A stretch of 64,000 nt of DNA from Pisolithus tinctorius (Eukaryota > Basidiomycota > Agaricomycetes > Boletales > Pisolithaceae). This document shows, piece by piece, positions 1 through 9,266 of this stretch. Under the pieces are notes generated by a model, which saw only the letters and a program-made list of their open reading frames with translations, did not search any database and was not told the origin of the DNA. Both the position numbers and the translations under genes were made by a program. The DNA lies in contig JANFAH010000012.1 in assembly GCA_024663395.1 (NCBI GenBank), forward strand, positions 806,001-870,000. The letters run 5' to 3'. Each line of letters begins with the position of its first letter. The first letter of the stretch is position 1.

Positions 1-1428
1 TGGGTCACAGGTCTTAAGTACGAGGGAGTACAATGTTGGATGGTTTGAGGCTGTTCGATGGCCATGCGAAAAAAGTACCCTAAACCCGGTGGCGGCGGGC
101 GCTCGATGTCGACAATTACACAGCTGATCGAGAACACGAGGCAACGAGACACTCTAGGATCTCCTGTGTTTCCACTGGTGGAGCCATTTGCAATCCCAAT
201 AGCACGGGCAGAAACTTTGCGCAAACAGCTGTCGTATGGAACGCCTGACATTGGGTGGCACCAAGTGGTACCCTACAAATTTCCTGGTTGACAGCATGTG
301 AATTGTACATAGCCCCAGGAGCAACGCACCCACTCAACGCGGCAGTCTGATGCTAGTACATTTTGTAGCAGCCCTACCCATGTACGTCATGTTGCCAATC
401 TGCGCACTGGATGGCAATCCAAAAATTGAATCGATCTAGATCACAGGGTTTGCAGTACAGCAGTGACCACATGTGAGGATACACACTTCTATTACTGACC
501 CATTAGTCTGCTAAAACACGGCTCGAGGCACGCTTCCCTCGCGATGGGATGCGTTGTCGCGATACGAGACGGTAACCAGACATGCTAAAGATCATCGATC
601 ATCAGTCTGGAAATGTGAATATGACGAGCCATGACAAGAAACTCGCTCAGGCATATATTGTCGTTGTTGCAACCTTCCTCCGTGCAACACTTCCGGATTA
701 GTGGGGAACGGCATCGTGTGCTCTGAACAATAAATGGTACCGATCTGCAAGAGGGAGCAACCCAGGTAAACACGGAAGGACGACTTCCCTGGTTCCCTTT
801 GCCCACGAGGTTCTGGGGTGCCGTGACAGCTGAGTGGGATAGTGACAAGAGTGACAACGTTTTCCGAGGGAGACTTTATCGATATCAGCAGCCGGATGAC
901 TTCTCGTCGTGGAAAGGTGATGGTAGAACAGGCCACGGGAGAGACCACAACTCGTAGACGTGCCGAAGGAAAGCTGAACCGCTGCCGAACCATCGAGTTT
1001 CGGGTATACAACGGTGTTCAATGCCCAAGCCCAGCAACAGCTGGTATGAACGTTGGCGAGGTGAACCCATATAAAAAGTACTTCGCGTCCTCAACATATA
1101 AATCGTAGTGCATCCGATCCGTCTGAAAATCTGCGCCTTTCGCTGGTGCGTATTATGGTGGGAAGGATGTATGGCTTCTGTAGAGTACTTCGGTTCTGTG
1201 AGCATCCTAAGAGACATGTTCTTGGGGTGGTCAAGGAAGCGTTGGTCACTCAAATATTCAGGGATGGACTTGATTATGGTCGTGTGAGTCAGTACCCGAT
1301 CTTCACTTTGTCGGATTTCATGCGTGACGCATCGTAGACGGACCTTTTATGAGGATATCCCGACGCGATCTACGGTCACTAGGTGACCATCCAACCAGCA
1401 GTCCCGTTGTCTGTGATCATTCCGGATG
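1..1428. other. no recognisable gene
   Basis: Several short overlapping open frames lie on both strands around 590-1250, but none shows a domain or convincing exon structure. I see no LTR, terminal repeat or RNA gene here. It may be degraded continuation of the HET-type gene on the minus strand, but I cannot align it. Confidence 0.5.
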
Positions 1429-1975
1429 TTAGAAGAGAACGAGATGCAGACGACTAGCCTCTATGACGATCCAACTCTCCATAGGGCGATTAAGACCCGG
1501 TAGAAAGGCGTACCATAGAGCGTTCATTTCCAATACGAGTGTGTAGCGTCTCTTCTGCAGCTTCGCACCCAGGCCATCTCTTAAAACTTCACATAGAACT
1601 CCGTTGATGTCCTCCAACACAGATGCCAGGTGTCGTTTGTCGCCATATGGATCGTATGGCTGAGTGGGCCATGGTAACTCGTCAGCGTCATGGAGGTACG
1701 CATAGCAGACCTGTGCGTTTTGATACCACCAGTACATCGAATTAATGGCCTCTGATAGTTCTGAAGTTCGCAACTATCGGAGGCCATTAATCGAACTGCT
1801 CCGCTTGTCGATGCAACTGTGACAGAGGTATCGATCCACGACCACCCGTAGCCGTCCTTCTTGGCCTGCTCACAGCTCTTGATGATCTTGTGATAGCCAC
1901 CGCGATGCATGACATGGTCCCTCTTCCACTCCTCCATCTTCATCAGCCCGGCCATCTCTTTGTAAGTGACCTCCG
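1429..1975 (-). pseudogene. HET-domain (heterokaryon incompatibility) gene fragment
   Basis: Two overlapping minus-strand frames carry pieces of the fungal HET domain. One reads GYHKIIKSCEQAKKDGYGW then SWID, the other SELSEAINSMYWWY then QNAQVCYAYLHD. In HET proteins these blocks are contiguous (GYxKI..C..A..DG..W.WIDTCCIDK..S.ELSEAINSMY.WY..A..CYAYL). Here the join is broken: the expected Cys-Cys-Ile-Asp-Lys is replaced by TSVTVASTSG, and a short inverted copy of the ELSEAIN coding stretch sits at 1742-1791. HET proteins trigger incompatibility-type cell death in fungi. The conserved part after CYAYL (usually SRWFTRGWTLQEL) is not recognisable, so this is most likely a broken gene fragment. 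Confidence 0.6.
1742..1791. repeat. near-perfect hairpin (inverted repeat)
   Basis: ATTAATGGCCTC.GATAGTT reads forward and its reverse complement AACTATC.GAGGCCATTAAT follows after about 11 nt. The stem is about 20 bp with one mismatch. It lies inside the HET fragment; one arm encodes the conserved ELSEAIN stretch, the other looks like an inverted copy of it. Confidence 0.85.
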
Positions 1976-2765
1976 AGTCGGCTCCACTTCATATGCTGGC
2001 CCGTGCACACTCATAGAGCGGTAACAGATGTTCTTGAATTTGAGCTCATTGCACAGAAATTGGCAACTGTCCAAGTGTAGGGTTTCGGACCGACGGTTGA
2101 CAGTATGTTCCCAAGAGATGTTCGTTCACTTGACAGATCCAATTTGTTTCTCATTTATCTTTTTGATTTACTTATCCTGTTCATCTGTGTTGACGTTTTG
2201 TGCCTGTCAGCTACAGTATAAAGAGACTCGTACTACATAGAGATAGAGGGACTTCCTTCCCTACATCAATACAGACCACAATGTCTGGATAATCATGTAG
2301 CGTGTCTAAAGGAAAGTCTCTTGTGTCTACGTCACAAGTGTTACTACTTTGCCTCGGAGTCACATATTTTTATCCTCTCTAACACTGGTCTAAAACTCTA
2401 AACACACATCCTCCCTCGATACCTCCCTCAACAATTTGCGAACTGATCCCTCACATAGAAAAGAGGTGAGTATCATGTCAAAATTTCCTGAAACACAGAA
2501 CGCTCGATACAACCTCCACTGAGCTACTCGAGCCTGAGCAGCTTCCCTACCCCATAGCCTGACAGCCCAGCCTGGTGCTGAAGCTGTCAAGAGTTCCCCA
2601 CTGTCAAAAATGACTCCTGTCGGAAGTCACCCCCCAATCCCGACCAAGAACCCAGCTGATGCTGCCTGAAAGTACAGCGATGTCATGTGAGTAAGCACCA
2701 GAAGTGCAAGTCTGGCACCCAGAGGTGCAACCATAGACGAGCCTGGCTCGAGATTAGTCTCGCCA
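1976..2765. other. no gene; possible leader or LTR of element D
   Basis: No domain-bearing frame. A TATA-like stretch (cagtataaagagac, about 2214-2227) precedes a short pyrimidine-rich region and then the first gag segment of element D, so this may be its 5' LTR or leader. I could not find a matching LTR on the far side of D. Confidence 0.3.
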
Positions 2766-3200
2766 GTGTATCCTGGGGCATACAGGCTCCTGGAGAGCTA
2801 TGAAAACAGTACTGTTAGAGCGATGGTACCAGCTCACAGTGTACAGATAGAACTACCTGAAAATACCAGGAATAATGCCCCTTCACCCTTGCCTATGAGT
2901 GAGACAGAGGTAGAGCCAAATGACCTGCAGTCGTGGACCACAGTGGTGCAAAAGAAATTGTGTGAAAGGCACACCAGAGGTAGTCAACTATGGCCTGAAC
3001 TTGAGCGAACAGTTCAAGAAGCTGAGAGAAATCTGACCCCTGATGAAAGGGAAAGAATTAGGAGGAGATCGATATCCACACAGAGGTACTTGCATGCGGA
3101 CACTTCTTCAGAACCCAAAAGCCACCCCAGAGATATGAAGGGAAAGGGTATCGACCCCAGGAATTGGGGGGCACTGAGCCTAAGCGGCAAGGAGGGGAAC
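2766..3200 (+). pseudogene. Gag of element D, first part
   Basis: Open frame ending exactly at the insertion point of element A. It reads LQSWTTVVQKKLCERHTRG, then a charged helix (LTPDERERIRRR) and KGKGIDPRNWGALSLS. This block resembles Gag polyproteins of Agaricomycete Ty3/gypsy elements, from memory of the family. The frame has no clear ATG; codons upstream of 2766 are uncertain. The last five bases (GGAAC, 3196-3200) are the target site duplicated by element A, and the frame resumes at 11330 with PEAQ. Confidence 0.6.
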
Positions 3201-3914
3201 TGTCAAGTCCGGGCCTACTCCGACCAACTCTGACGCTTAACAAGGTCTAGAGAAGGGTTCGGAAGCAAGTCCGACACAGAAGAATAGAACTCCGACTAGC
3301 GGAGTGTTGGCAGAGACGAAGTCCGCCGAAGCAAAGGCAGAACAGAGTGAGGGCGTCGGGTTTAGCTCGTGCGCTACCCCCTTGCACGATCTCAGCCCTC
3401 GTATTTCAGAGGGAGAGTATAGACAGAAGGTTGGAGGTAAGTCTGACAGACAGAAGACGGAGTCAGGAGGAGCAGGAACTAAGTTGATATTCGTACTGAA
3501 GAACAGTGGAGTACAGTACATGCTTTTATACTGCTACGGAGGTACAGTAATTGGAATTGGAACTGACATACGGAGACTCATAAATTTTCAAGTAAAACTT
3601 CCTGGACGATGAATGAAGGGTAGACAGAGGACATATGAACGGGTAACACAGAACATCCAGAAAAGGAAACAGTCCAGGTGCTGGACCATGCAGTGAGCAT
3701 GCTGCGGAGTACCTGACTGCGAAGGTAGTCACATGACCCCTCAGAGGATGGACCGCTTGGTCCAGTAGGAGAGTGACACAAGTCTGACAGCAGTCGGAGC
3801 GGAGATGGTTCGCAACCAACAGACGTTGGGCGGAGTTGGTGCAGAGTGAGTGAATGACCAGCGGAGTAGGGCGCAGAGTGAGTAAGGGCTTAGTGTGAAC
3901 GCACGGTTATGACA
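3201..3914 (-). repeat. 3' LTR of element A
   Basis: 714 bp, TGTCA...TGACA ends, same length as the copy at 10611-11324. It is followed (plus strand) by a run of nine C at 3918-3926, which on the element's sense strand is an AGG-then-poly-G polypurine tract just before the LTR, fixing this copy as the 3' LTR. Confidence 0.95.
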
Positions 3915-3917
3915 GTG

Positions 3918-3930
3918 CCCCCCCCCTTAG
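3918..3930 (-). promoter_or_regulatory. polypurine tract of element A
   Basis: On the minus strand the sequence is CTAAGGGGGGGGG, then GCAC, then the LTR (TGTCA). A purine tract next to the 3' LTR is the usual plus-strand primer of LTR retrotransposons. Confidence 0.75.
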
Positions 3931-4110
3931 GGCCTGAACCCCTGAAGGCCACATGTATGGAACGAGATCAACACGAGTTGATCATTTGAAATTACCTTGA
4001 TGCCTCAAGGATAATGGGTTTAGCCACGGCGGAGCTCCGTCGGAGTTCGAAGTTCCACTTAAAAACACGTGTTAGGGTACTGATCCTTCGTATCCCATCC
4101 CCCCATCATC

Positions 4111-5340
4111 ATGTCCTCTCAGCGTCAGAACAAAACCCCCCAGCCCACCCCTGGTCACTCTCGTGACTACTCCCAGGTCGCCGACGATGACCTAGTCGTC
4201 CTTACAGATGACTCGACAGACACCGAGCGCGAGAAGACAGCAGAAAAGGCATGTTGGCGAGAAGAGGCAGAGAAGAAGGAGCGAGAACGCGAGGCGGAGC
4301 GCAAGGCCAAATGAGAGGAGGCCAAGTGACGAAAGGCGGAAGAGGCGCAGCAGGAGGCGGAGCGGAGGCAGAGAGAGGAGGAAGCGCAGCGGAAGAAGGC
4401 GGCAGATGAAGAGGCCGAAAGGCAAAGACAGAGAGCAGTGGAAGAGGCAGAGAAGCAGAGGCAGAGGGCCCAGGCCAGGCGGGATGAGGCCACGCAAAGG
4501 TGAGTGACAGAATCCTACAAGTCAGGCAGAGCTGACTTGTATTTTTATTTCAGGTTAAGCGGCGTGGTCTACAATGTCAACACTGCCCAGAGGGTCCCTG
4601 GGACCTCTGTGGTGGTTACTGCGACCAGGCAGCCCCCTTGCACTCGCTGCATAGCGAGTCTGATGGTGGGTCAGTGTGAGCCAGGGCAAGGTAAGACCAG
4701 GGCCTGCATGCCCTGCCACAACAAGAAGAAAACCTGCAGTTGGATGCAGGAAGAGGTGGCGGCGGGACCCTCGTGGAAGAGAGCAGGGACGGGGAGCTCC
4801 CAAGGAGAGAAGAAGAAGAGGATGTGAGGGAAGGGAAAGGAGAAAGCAACAGAGATGGAGGAAGCGGATGACGAGCGGGAGGTAGGTGGAGAAGACGAAC
4901 CAGCGACCCCACTCGAGGGTCCTTCTGGTGCAAAAGTCCACACGTGGTGGGCGGAGTGGGAGCAGGAGTGGCAGCTGCAGGCCATGGAGAGACAGGCCAA
5001 AGCACATGAGACCGCTGTGCTGGCCTTTGAGAGGATGGCAGAGGCAGTGGAGCGGATGGCGGTGGCTGCAGAGCGGACAGCCAATGAGTGGGCGCTGTAC
5101 CACGCCTGGGCAGAGTGGGCGGAGATGAGGAGGAGGGAGGATGCGCGAGAGGCCAGAATGGCTGAGCTCGAGCACACAGGCAGAGGATGGAAGAGGCCTC
5201 AGTCGGAGGTGGGGGAGGACAAGAATGAGGAAGTGGACAAAGGTGCAGAGGGGGATAACGAGGAAGAGGAAGAAGTCGGAGGAGAGAAGGAAGGCGGAGA
5301 AGAGCAGGAAGGTGACGGAGGACAAGCGATGGAAGAGTAG
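4111..5340 (+). pseudogene. antisense gene of element A: coiled-coil / six-cysteine cluster / acidic tail protein
   Basis: Gene running against gag-pol between pol and the 3' LTR. Exon 1 is 4111-4499, a 54-bp intron (GTGAGT...TTTCAG) spans 4500-4553, exon 2 is 4554-5340; about 391 codons. In order: short acidic N-terminus (VADDDLVVLTDDSTDTE), long Lys/Arg/Glu/Ala coiled coil, intron in phase 2, six cysteines at 4639-4737 spaced C-x2-C-x8-C-x9-C-x2-C-x6-C, a second helical stretch rich in Glu/Met/Ala (about 4960-5180), and a Glu-rich tail. Three in-frame TGA stops (4312, 4327, 4825) break it; each is one C-to-T step from Arg CGA. The frame is otherwise open. Element B has a gene of the same plan at the same place. 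Spacing is close to fungal Zn2Cys6 clusters (Gal4 type), so zinc or DNA binding is possible but unproven. I do not assign a function. Confidence 0.75.
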
Positions 5341-5546
5341 AGTAGTGTTTGTTTTTCTTTTTTTTTTTTTTTTTTTTCTTTTGTCTTTAGTTTGTATATT
5401 TTGTATTACTACGAGATAGACTTGTGACTTTGTTTGTGACTCTGAGAAGTGGAATGGATAAGCGGAGAAAATTCTAAAGTACTTAAGGTAGTTCAGTAAG
5501 AGGGAGAGTTGGCCCGCCCGCGGAGGAGGTTTATGTAGGCAGAGTA

Positions 5547-8500
5547 TTATGGCGGAGGTTGGTACGGGCCAGGTTTGTGTGGATAGCGTTCATGGAAAGC
5601 AGATACTATGTCGGAAGCGTGATCTAGCTCAGTTGCAAGCAACCAAGAGGTCTCTTTGTTGGTGTTCTCGTAACCAGCCCAGCGGACTAGATACAAGAGT
5701 TGACAATGGCGGTGACAGCAATCCACCTTAGAGTCGAGTATCTCTGATACCTCGTACTCAAGGTCACCATCGACATCCACTGGCAGAGGCGGAGGTTGTT
5801 GTCGGTTTGGGAAAGGGTTAGCCGCTGCGGCTTCCAGTTGTGAGACATGGAAGACTGGGTGTACCGAGCGCATAGAGTCAGGGAGATTAAGGGTGACAGA
5901 ATGTGTACCTGGCCTGGCCAGGATGGTGAACGGACCTAAGTACTTTTCAGAGAGTTTTTCCGAAGGACGAGTGGAGCGGAAGTACTTGGCTTTGACGTAG
6001 GCCTGTTCTCCAACCTTGAACTCAGGCGGAGGTATGCGTTTAGCATCTGCTGGACCCTGGTAGCGCTGTTGAGCAGTGGACATTTCGGAGCAGAGGAAGT
6101 CATGAAGGGTGGAGAGCTCGATGACATAGTCATGAGCCCTTGGAGAAGTGAAGTCTTGGTCAGGGACCACAGACAGGTTTGGATGGTATCCCTTGTTAGC
6201 AAAGAAGGGAGAGACTCCAGTAGTTGCACTTGGTGCATTGTTGAAAGCGAACTCCACTAGAGGTAACAGCTCAGCCCAGTTGTCTTGTTGGTAGTTACAG
6301 TAGACACGAAGGTACTGTTCGAGGGTCTGGTTCGTTCGCTCGGTCTGGCCACTGCCTTCAGGGTGGTAACCTGAAGTGAAGTGAAGATGCATATCAAGGG
6401 CCTTTCCTAGAGAGCGGAAGAAGTGTGAGATGAACTCAGGACTTCTGTCGGAGGTGACATTAGCTGGAACTCCGTGCTTGGAGAAGACATGGGTAAGAAA
6501 GAGCTTAGCGAGTTCAGCGGAGGTGATGGAGTCATGGGTGGGGATGAACACTGCTTGCTTTGAGAGGCGGTCCACTACCACGAGTATGGCGGAGTAGCCA
6601 TCGGAGTTGGGGAGGTGTTTGATGAAGTCCATGGAGATGGAGTTCCAAGGTCTCTCTGGGACGGGGAGTTGCTTCAGTAGACCATAAGGGCGGTGGTGCG
6701 GAGTTTTGCTCCGTCCACAGGCAGTGCAAGACCTGACATATTCTTTCACGTCAGAGCGGAGGTTGGGCCACACGTAGTCCCTGCGGACAAGTTCTAGGGT
6801 GCGGTTTTGCCTGAAATGGCCTGCTAGAGGATGATCATGCTTGAACCAAAGCACTCGAAGGCGGAGGTCATCAATGTCAGGGACAAAGATACGACTGTCA
6901 AGGCAGAGTAGACCATTGGAGTCCAGGGACCACCGAGGCTTAGTCGGAGTTGGGAGATGGCTGGCAGAGACAGGGTCGGAGGGTAGGGCGGAGATGATGT
7001 TGGAGTGCAAGCACTCAACATCGAAGACCATGGTGGCGCGGAGTACAGGTGCCATGAGGGTGGTGGTACGGAGGGACGATGTGAGTTGCTCCTGTGTAAA
7101 CATAGGGCGGAGATTGTGAGGATTTACCTGTGTGTAGTCCCTATCCCCCCCTTTTGGGTAGACATCCCAATGTCGTGTAAGTGCGTTGGGTTTGGCTCCC
7201 AAGTGGCCAGGTCGGAAGCGGATGGAAAGATTAAACTGGGAAAGGTACTCCGACCAGCGGGCCTGTCGACGGGTGAGAACCTTAGAGGTGGAAAAATACT
7301 CAAGGTTTTTGTGGTCTGTCACCATGTCAGCAGGTAAGGCGGAGCCTTCTAAGTAATGCCGCCAATGGCAGAAGGCCGTGAAGATAGCCAACAGCTCTTT
7401 GTCATGGGTATCATAGTTGAGTTCTGGCGCGGTCATGGTGCGAGAGTAGAAAGCGACTGGGCGGAGTTCACTGTCGGAGCAGGTGACCGACAAAATGCCA
7501 GCAATGGCATAGTCGGAGGCGTCAGTTTCCACTGTAAGTGGAGCGTCAGGAACCCAGTGAGTGAGAATAGGAGCGGAGCTGAAGGCATCCTTCAGGCGGA
7601 GGAAAGCGGAGTGGCACTCCTCGGAAAAGTTCCAAGGAGCACCCTTTCGCATGAGGCGAGTGAGTGGAACGACGATGTCAGAGTAGTTATTAATGAATCG
7701 TCTGTAGAAGTTTGCGAAACCAAGGAAAGACTGGATGTCTCGCACCTTCCGCGGCTCAGGCCAGTCGTGGACTGCCTGAACCTTCTCAGCAGACATGGTG
7801 AGACCGGAGGGAGAAAGAACATAACTGAGGTACTCGACGGAGTCGGAGTGAAACTCACACTTCTCTGGCTTGGCATAAAGGCCATGCTTTCGAAGGCGGC
7901 GGAGTACCTCTTTTATGTGTTCGCGATGCAACTCCATGTCCTGCGAATAGATTAGGATGTCATTGAGGTATACCATGACGCAGACATCGAGCATGTCTGC
8001 AAAGATGCTATTGACGAATCGCTGGAAAGCCGCAGGTGTGTTAGTCAGACCGAATGGCATCACCCGCCACTCGTAAGAACCATAACGAGTGCGGAAAGCC
8101 GTTTTCCACTCATCTCCATCTGCTATGCAGACCAGATAATAGGCATGGCGGAGATCGATCTTGGTGTAGACTTTAGCGTGGCTTGGAGAATCGAGTAGGT
8201 CGGAGATGAGTGGCAGCGGATAGCAATCTTTTTTCATGATTTTGTTGAGTCCTCGGTAGTCCACACAGAGGCAGAGTGAACCGTCCTTCTTTTTCATGAA
8301 GAGGACAGGGGCACTGTGAGCGGAGGTGGACTGTTTGATGAAACTGTAGCCAAGATGCTCATCAATGAAGGTGCGGAGAGCTTCAAGCTCTGGCAGGGAA
8401 AGAGAGTAGATTGTACCAATGGGCGGAGAAGCTCCTTCCTCGAGGTTGATCTTGAGATCAAATGAGCGGTGTGGCAGAAGTTCTGTGGCCTTGTCTTTAC

Positions 8501-9266
8501 TAAAGACGTCAGCAAACTCGTGATACTCAGGAGGAACCGAGGAGAGGTCAGGAGGCGGAGAGGAAGCGGAGGACACACGAAGCTTCACATCATCAGCGGA
8601 GAGCTGCAAGTGGAACTGTCTAGAGCCAGGAAGAGCACAGGCTCTGATGTATGCAGCAGCATTGATGAGTGAGACGAGCGGAGCAGAGTGTGGCGAGTCT
8701 GTCGGAGGTGCAGTTGGAGCTGCAAACGGAGTGGAGGGTGTCGGATCCAGAGTGGAGGTCGCAGTGGAAGATGACAAAGGCACCTGGGGTGTCAGCATTC
8801 CCTGTAGCGATGGTTTGAACGATATACTGCCCAGTACCCAGTCAATCAACGGATTGAAGCAGGTGAGCCAGTTGTGTCCTAACACCAGTGAACATGAAGA
8901 ATCCAATGGAGTAACATAAAATGAAACGGAATTGACATCGCCGGAAGGGAAGCAGAGGGAAAGATCTACTTCTTGGGAAATGACAGCATTTGTACTACCA
9001 TCAAACAAGCAGAGCGGAATTGGCGGAGAAACAGAGGAAACAGGAATGGCATATTTTCTGATTACAGATGGGTCTACGAAGCAATGAGAAGAACCAGAAT
9101 CGATCAACGCAGAAAAAGTATCAACAGAATAATCCGGAAGAGTTACAGACGGAAGTAAAGAATTGGGACTGGAAAGAGCAGACGCGTTGAGTCGGATGTC
9201 TGGTTGCGCACAGTTGGGATCAACGCTTCCTCCAGGCTGTGCGAGCTCCCTGGAGGAGTGGACTAA
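5547..9266 (-). CDS. pol: Pol polyprotein of element A (protease-RT-RNase H-integrase-chromodomain)
   Basis: Read by -1 shift from gag at 9266-9272, giving 1240 codons to the stop at 5547. Counting from the Leu-Ile-Asp codons at 9107: protease active site DSGSSHCF (residues 3-10); RT about 225-390 with the palm motif YLND (380-383) instead of YLDD, codon AAT at 7962-7964; RNase H with TVETDASDYAIAG and VTDHKNLEYFSTS; integrase HHCC zinc finger (HDHPLAGHF...CTAC) and DDE residues (SMDFIKHLP, TSDRSPEF, HPEGSGQTERTNQ); C-terminal chromodomain (YEVSEILDSKV...YLVRWAGYENTNKETSW). The frame is uninterrupted, but the RT Asp-to-Asn change should abolish catalysis. Other unusual residues (DCYPLPL, HAYYLVCI) also fit C-to-T changes. 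Proviral replication enzyme; chromodomains steer integration to marked chromatin in this clade. Confidence 0.95.
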   Translation of the reverse strand, partial: LVHSSRELAQPGGSVDPNCAQPDIRLNASALSSPNSLLPSVTLPDYSVDTFSALIDSGSSHCFVDPSVIRKYAIPVSSVSPPIPLCLFDGSTNAVISQEVDLSLCFPSGDVNSVSFYVTPLDSSCSLVLGHNWLTCFNPLIDWVLGSISFKPSLQGMLTPQVPLSSSTATSTLDPTPSTPFAAPTAPPTDSPHSAPLVSLINAAAYIRACALPGSRQFHLQLSADDVKLRVSSASSPPPDLSSVPPEYHEFADVFSKDKATELLPHRSFDLKINLEEGASPPIGTIYSLSLPELEALRTFIDEHLGYSFIKQSTSAHSAPVLFMKKKDGSLCLCVDYRGLNKIMKKDCYPLPLISDLLDSPSHAKVYTKIDLRHAYYLVCIADGDEWKTAFRTRYGSYEWRVMPFGLTNTPAAFQRFVNSIFADMLDVCVMVYLNDILIYSQDMELHREHIKEVLRRLRKHGLYAKPEKCEFHSDSVEYLSYVLSPSGLTMSAEKVQAVHDWPEPRKVRDIQSFLGFANFYRRFINNYSDIVVPLTRLMRKGAPWNFSEECHSAFLRLKDAFSSAPILTHWVPDAPLTVETDASDYAIAGILSVTCSDSELRPVAFYSRTMTAPELNYDTHDKELLAIFTAFCHWRHYLEGSALPADMVTDHKNLEYFSTSKVLTRRQARWSEYLSQFNLSIRFRPGHLGAKPNALTRHWDVYPKGGDRDYTQVNPHNLRPMFTQEQLTSSLRTTTLMAPVLRATMVFDVECLHSNIISALPSDPVSASHLPTPTKPRWSLDSNGLLCLDSRIFVPDIDDLRLRVLWFKHDHPLAGHFRQNRTLELVRRDYVWPNLRSDVKEYVRSCTACGRSKTPHHRPYGLLKQLPVPERPWNSISMDFIKHLPNSDGYSAILVVVDRLSKQAVFIPTHDSITSAELAKLFLTHVFSKHGVPANVTSDRSPEFISHFFRSLGKALDMHLHFTSGYHPEGSGQTERTNQTLEQYLRVYCNYQQDNWAELLPLVEFAFNNAPSATTGVSPFFANKGYHPNLSVVPDQDFTSPRAHDYVIELSTLHDFLCSEMSTAQQRYQGPADAKRIPPPEFKVGEQAYVKAKYFRSTRPSEKLSEKYLGPFTILARPGTHSVTLNLPDSMRSVHPVFHVSQLEAAAANPFPNRQQPPPLPVDVDGDLEYEVSEILDSKVDCCHRHCQLLYLVRWAGYENTNKETSWLLATELDHASDIVSAFHERYPHKPGPYQPPP

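Noticed and set aside
4555..5325. 256-codon minus-strand open frame within element A
   Set aside because: Shadow of the antisense gene on the plus strand; composition is the mirror of the Glu/Arg-rich coding frame, with no domain.
5351..5379. Poly-T run as a retroposon tail
   Set aside because: Lies just after the antisense gene stop inside element A, with no flanking duplication; a low-complexity 3' region is enough.
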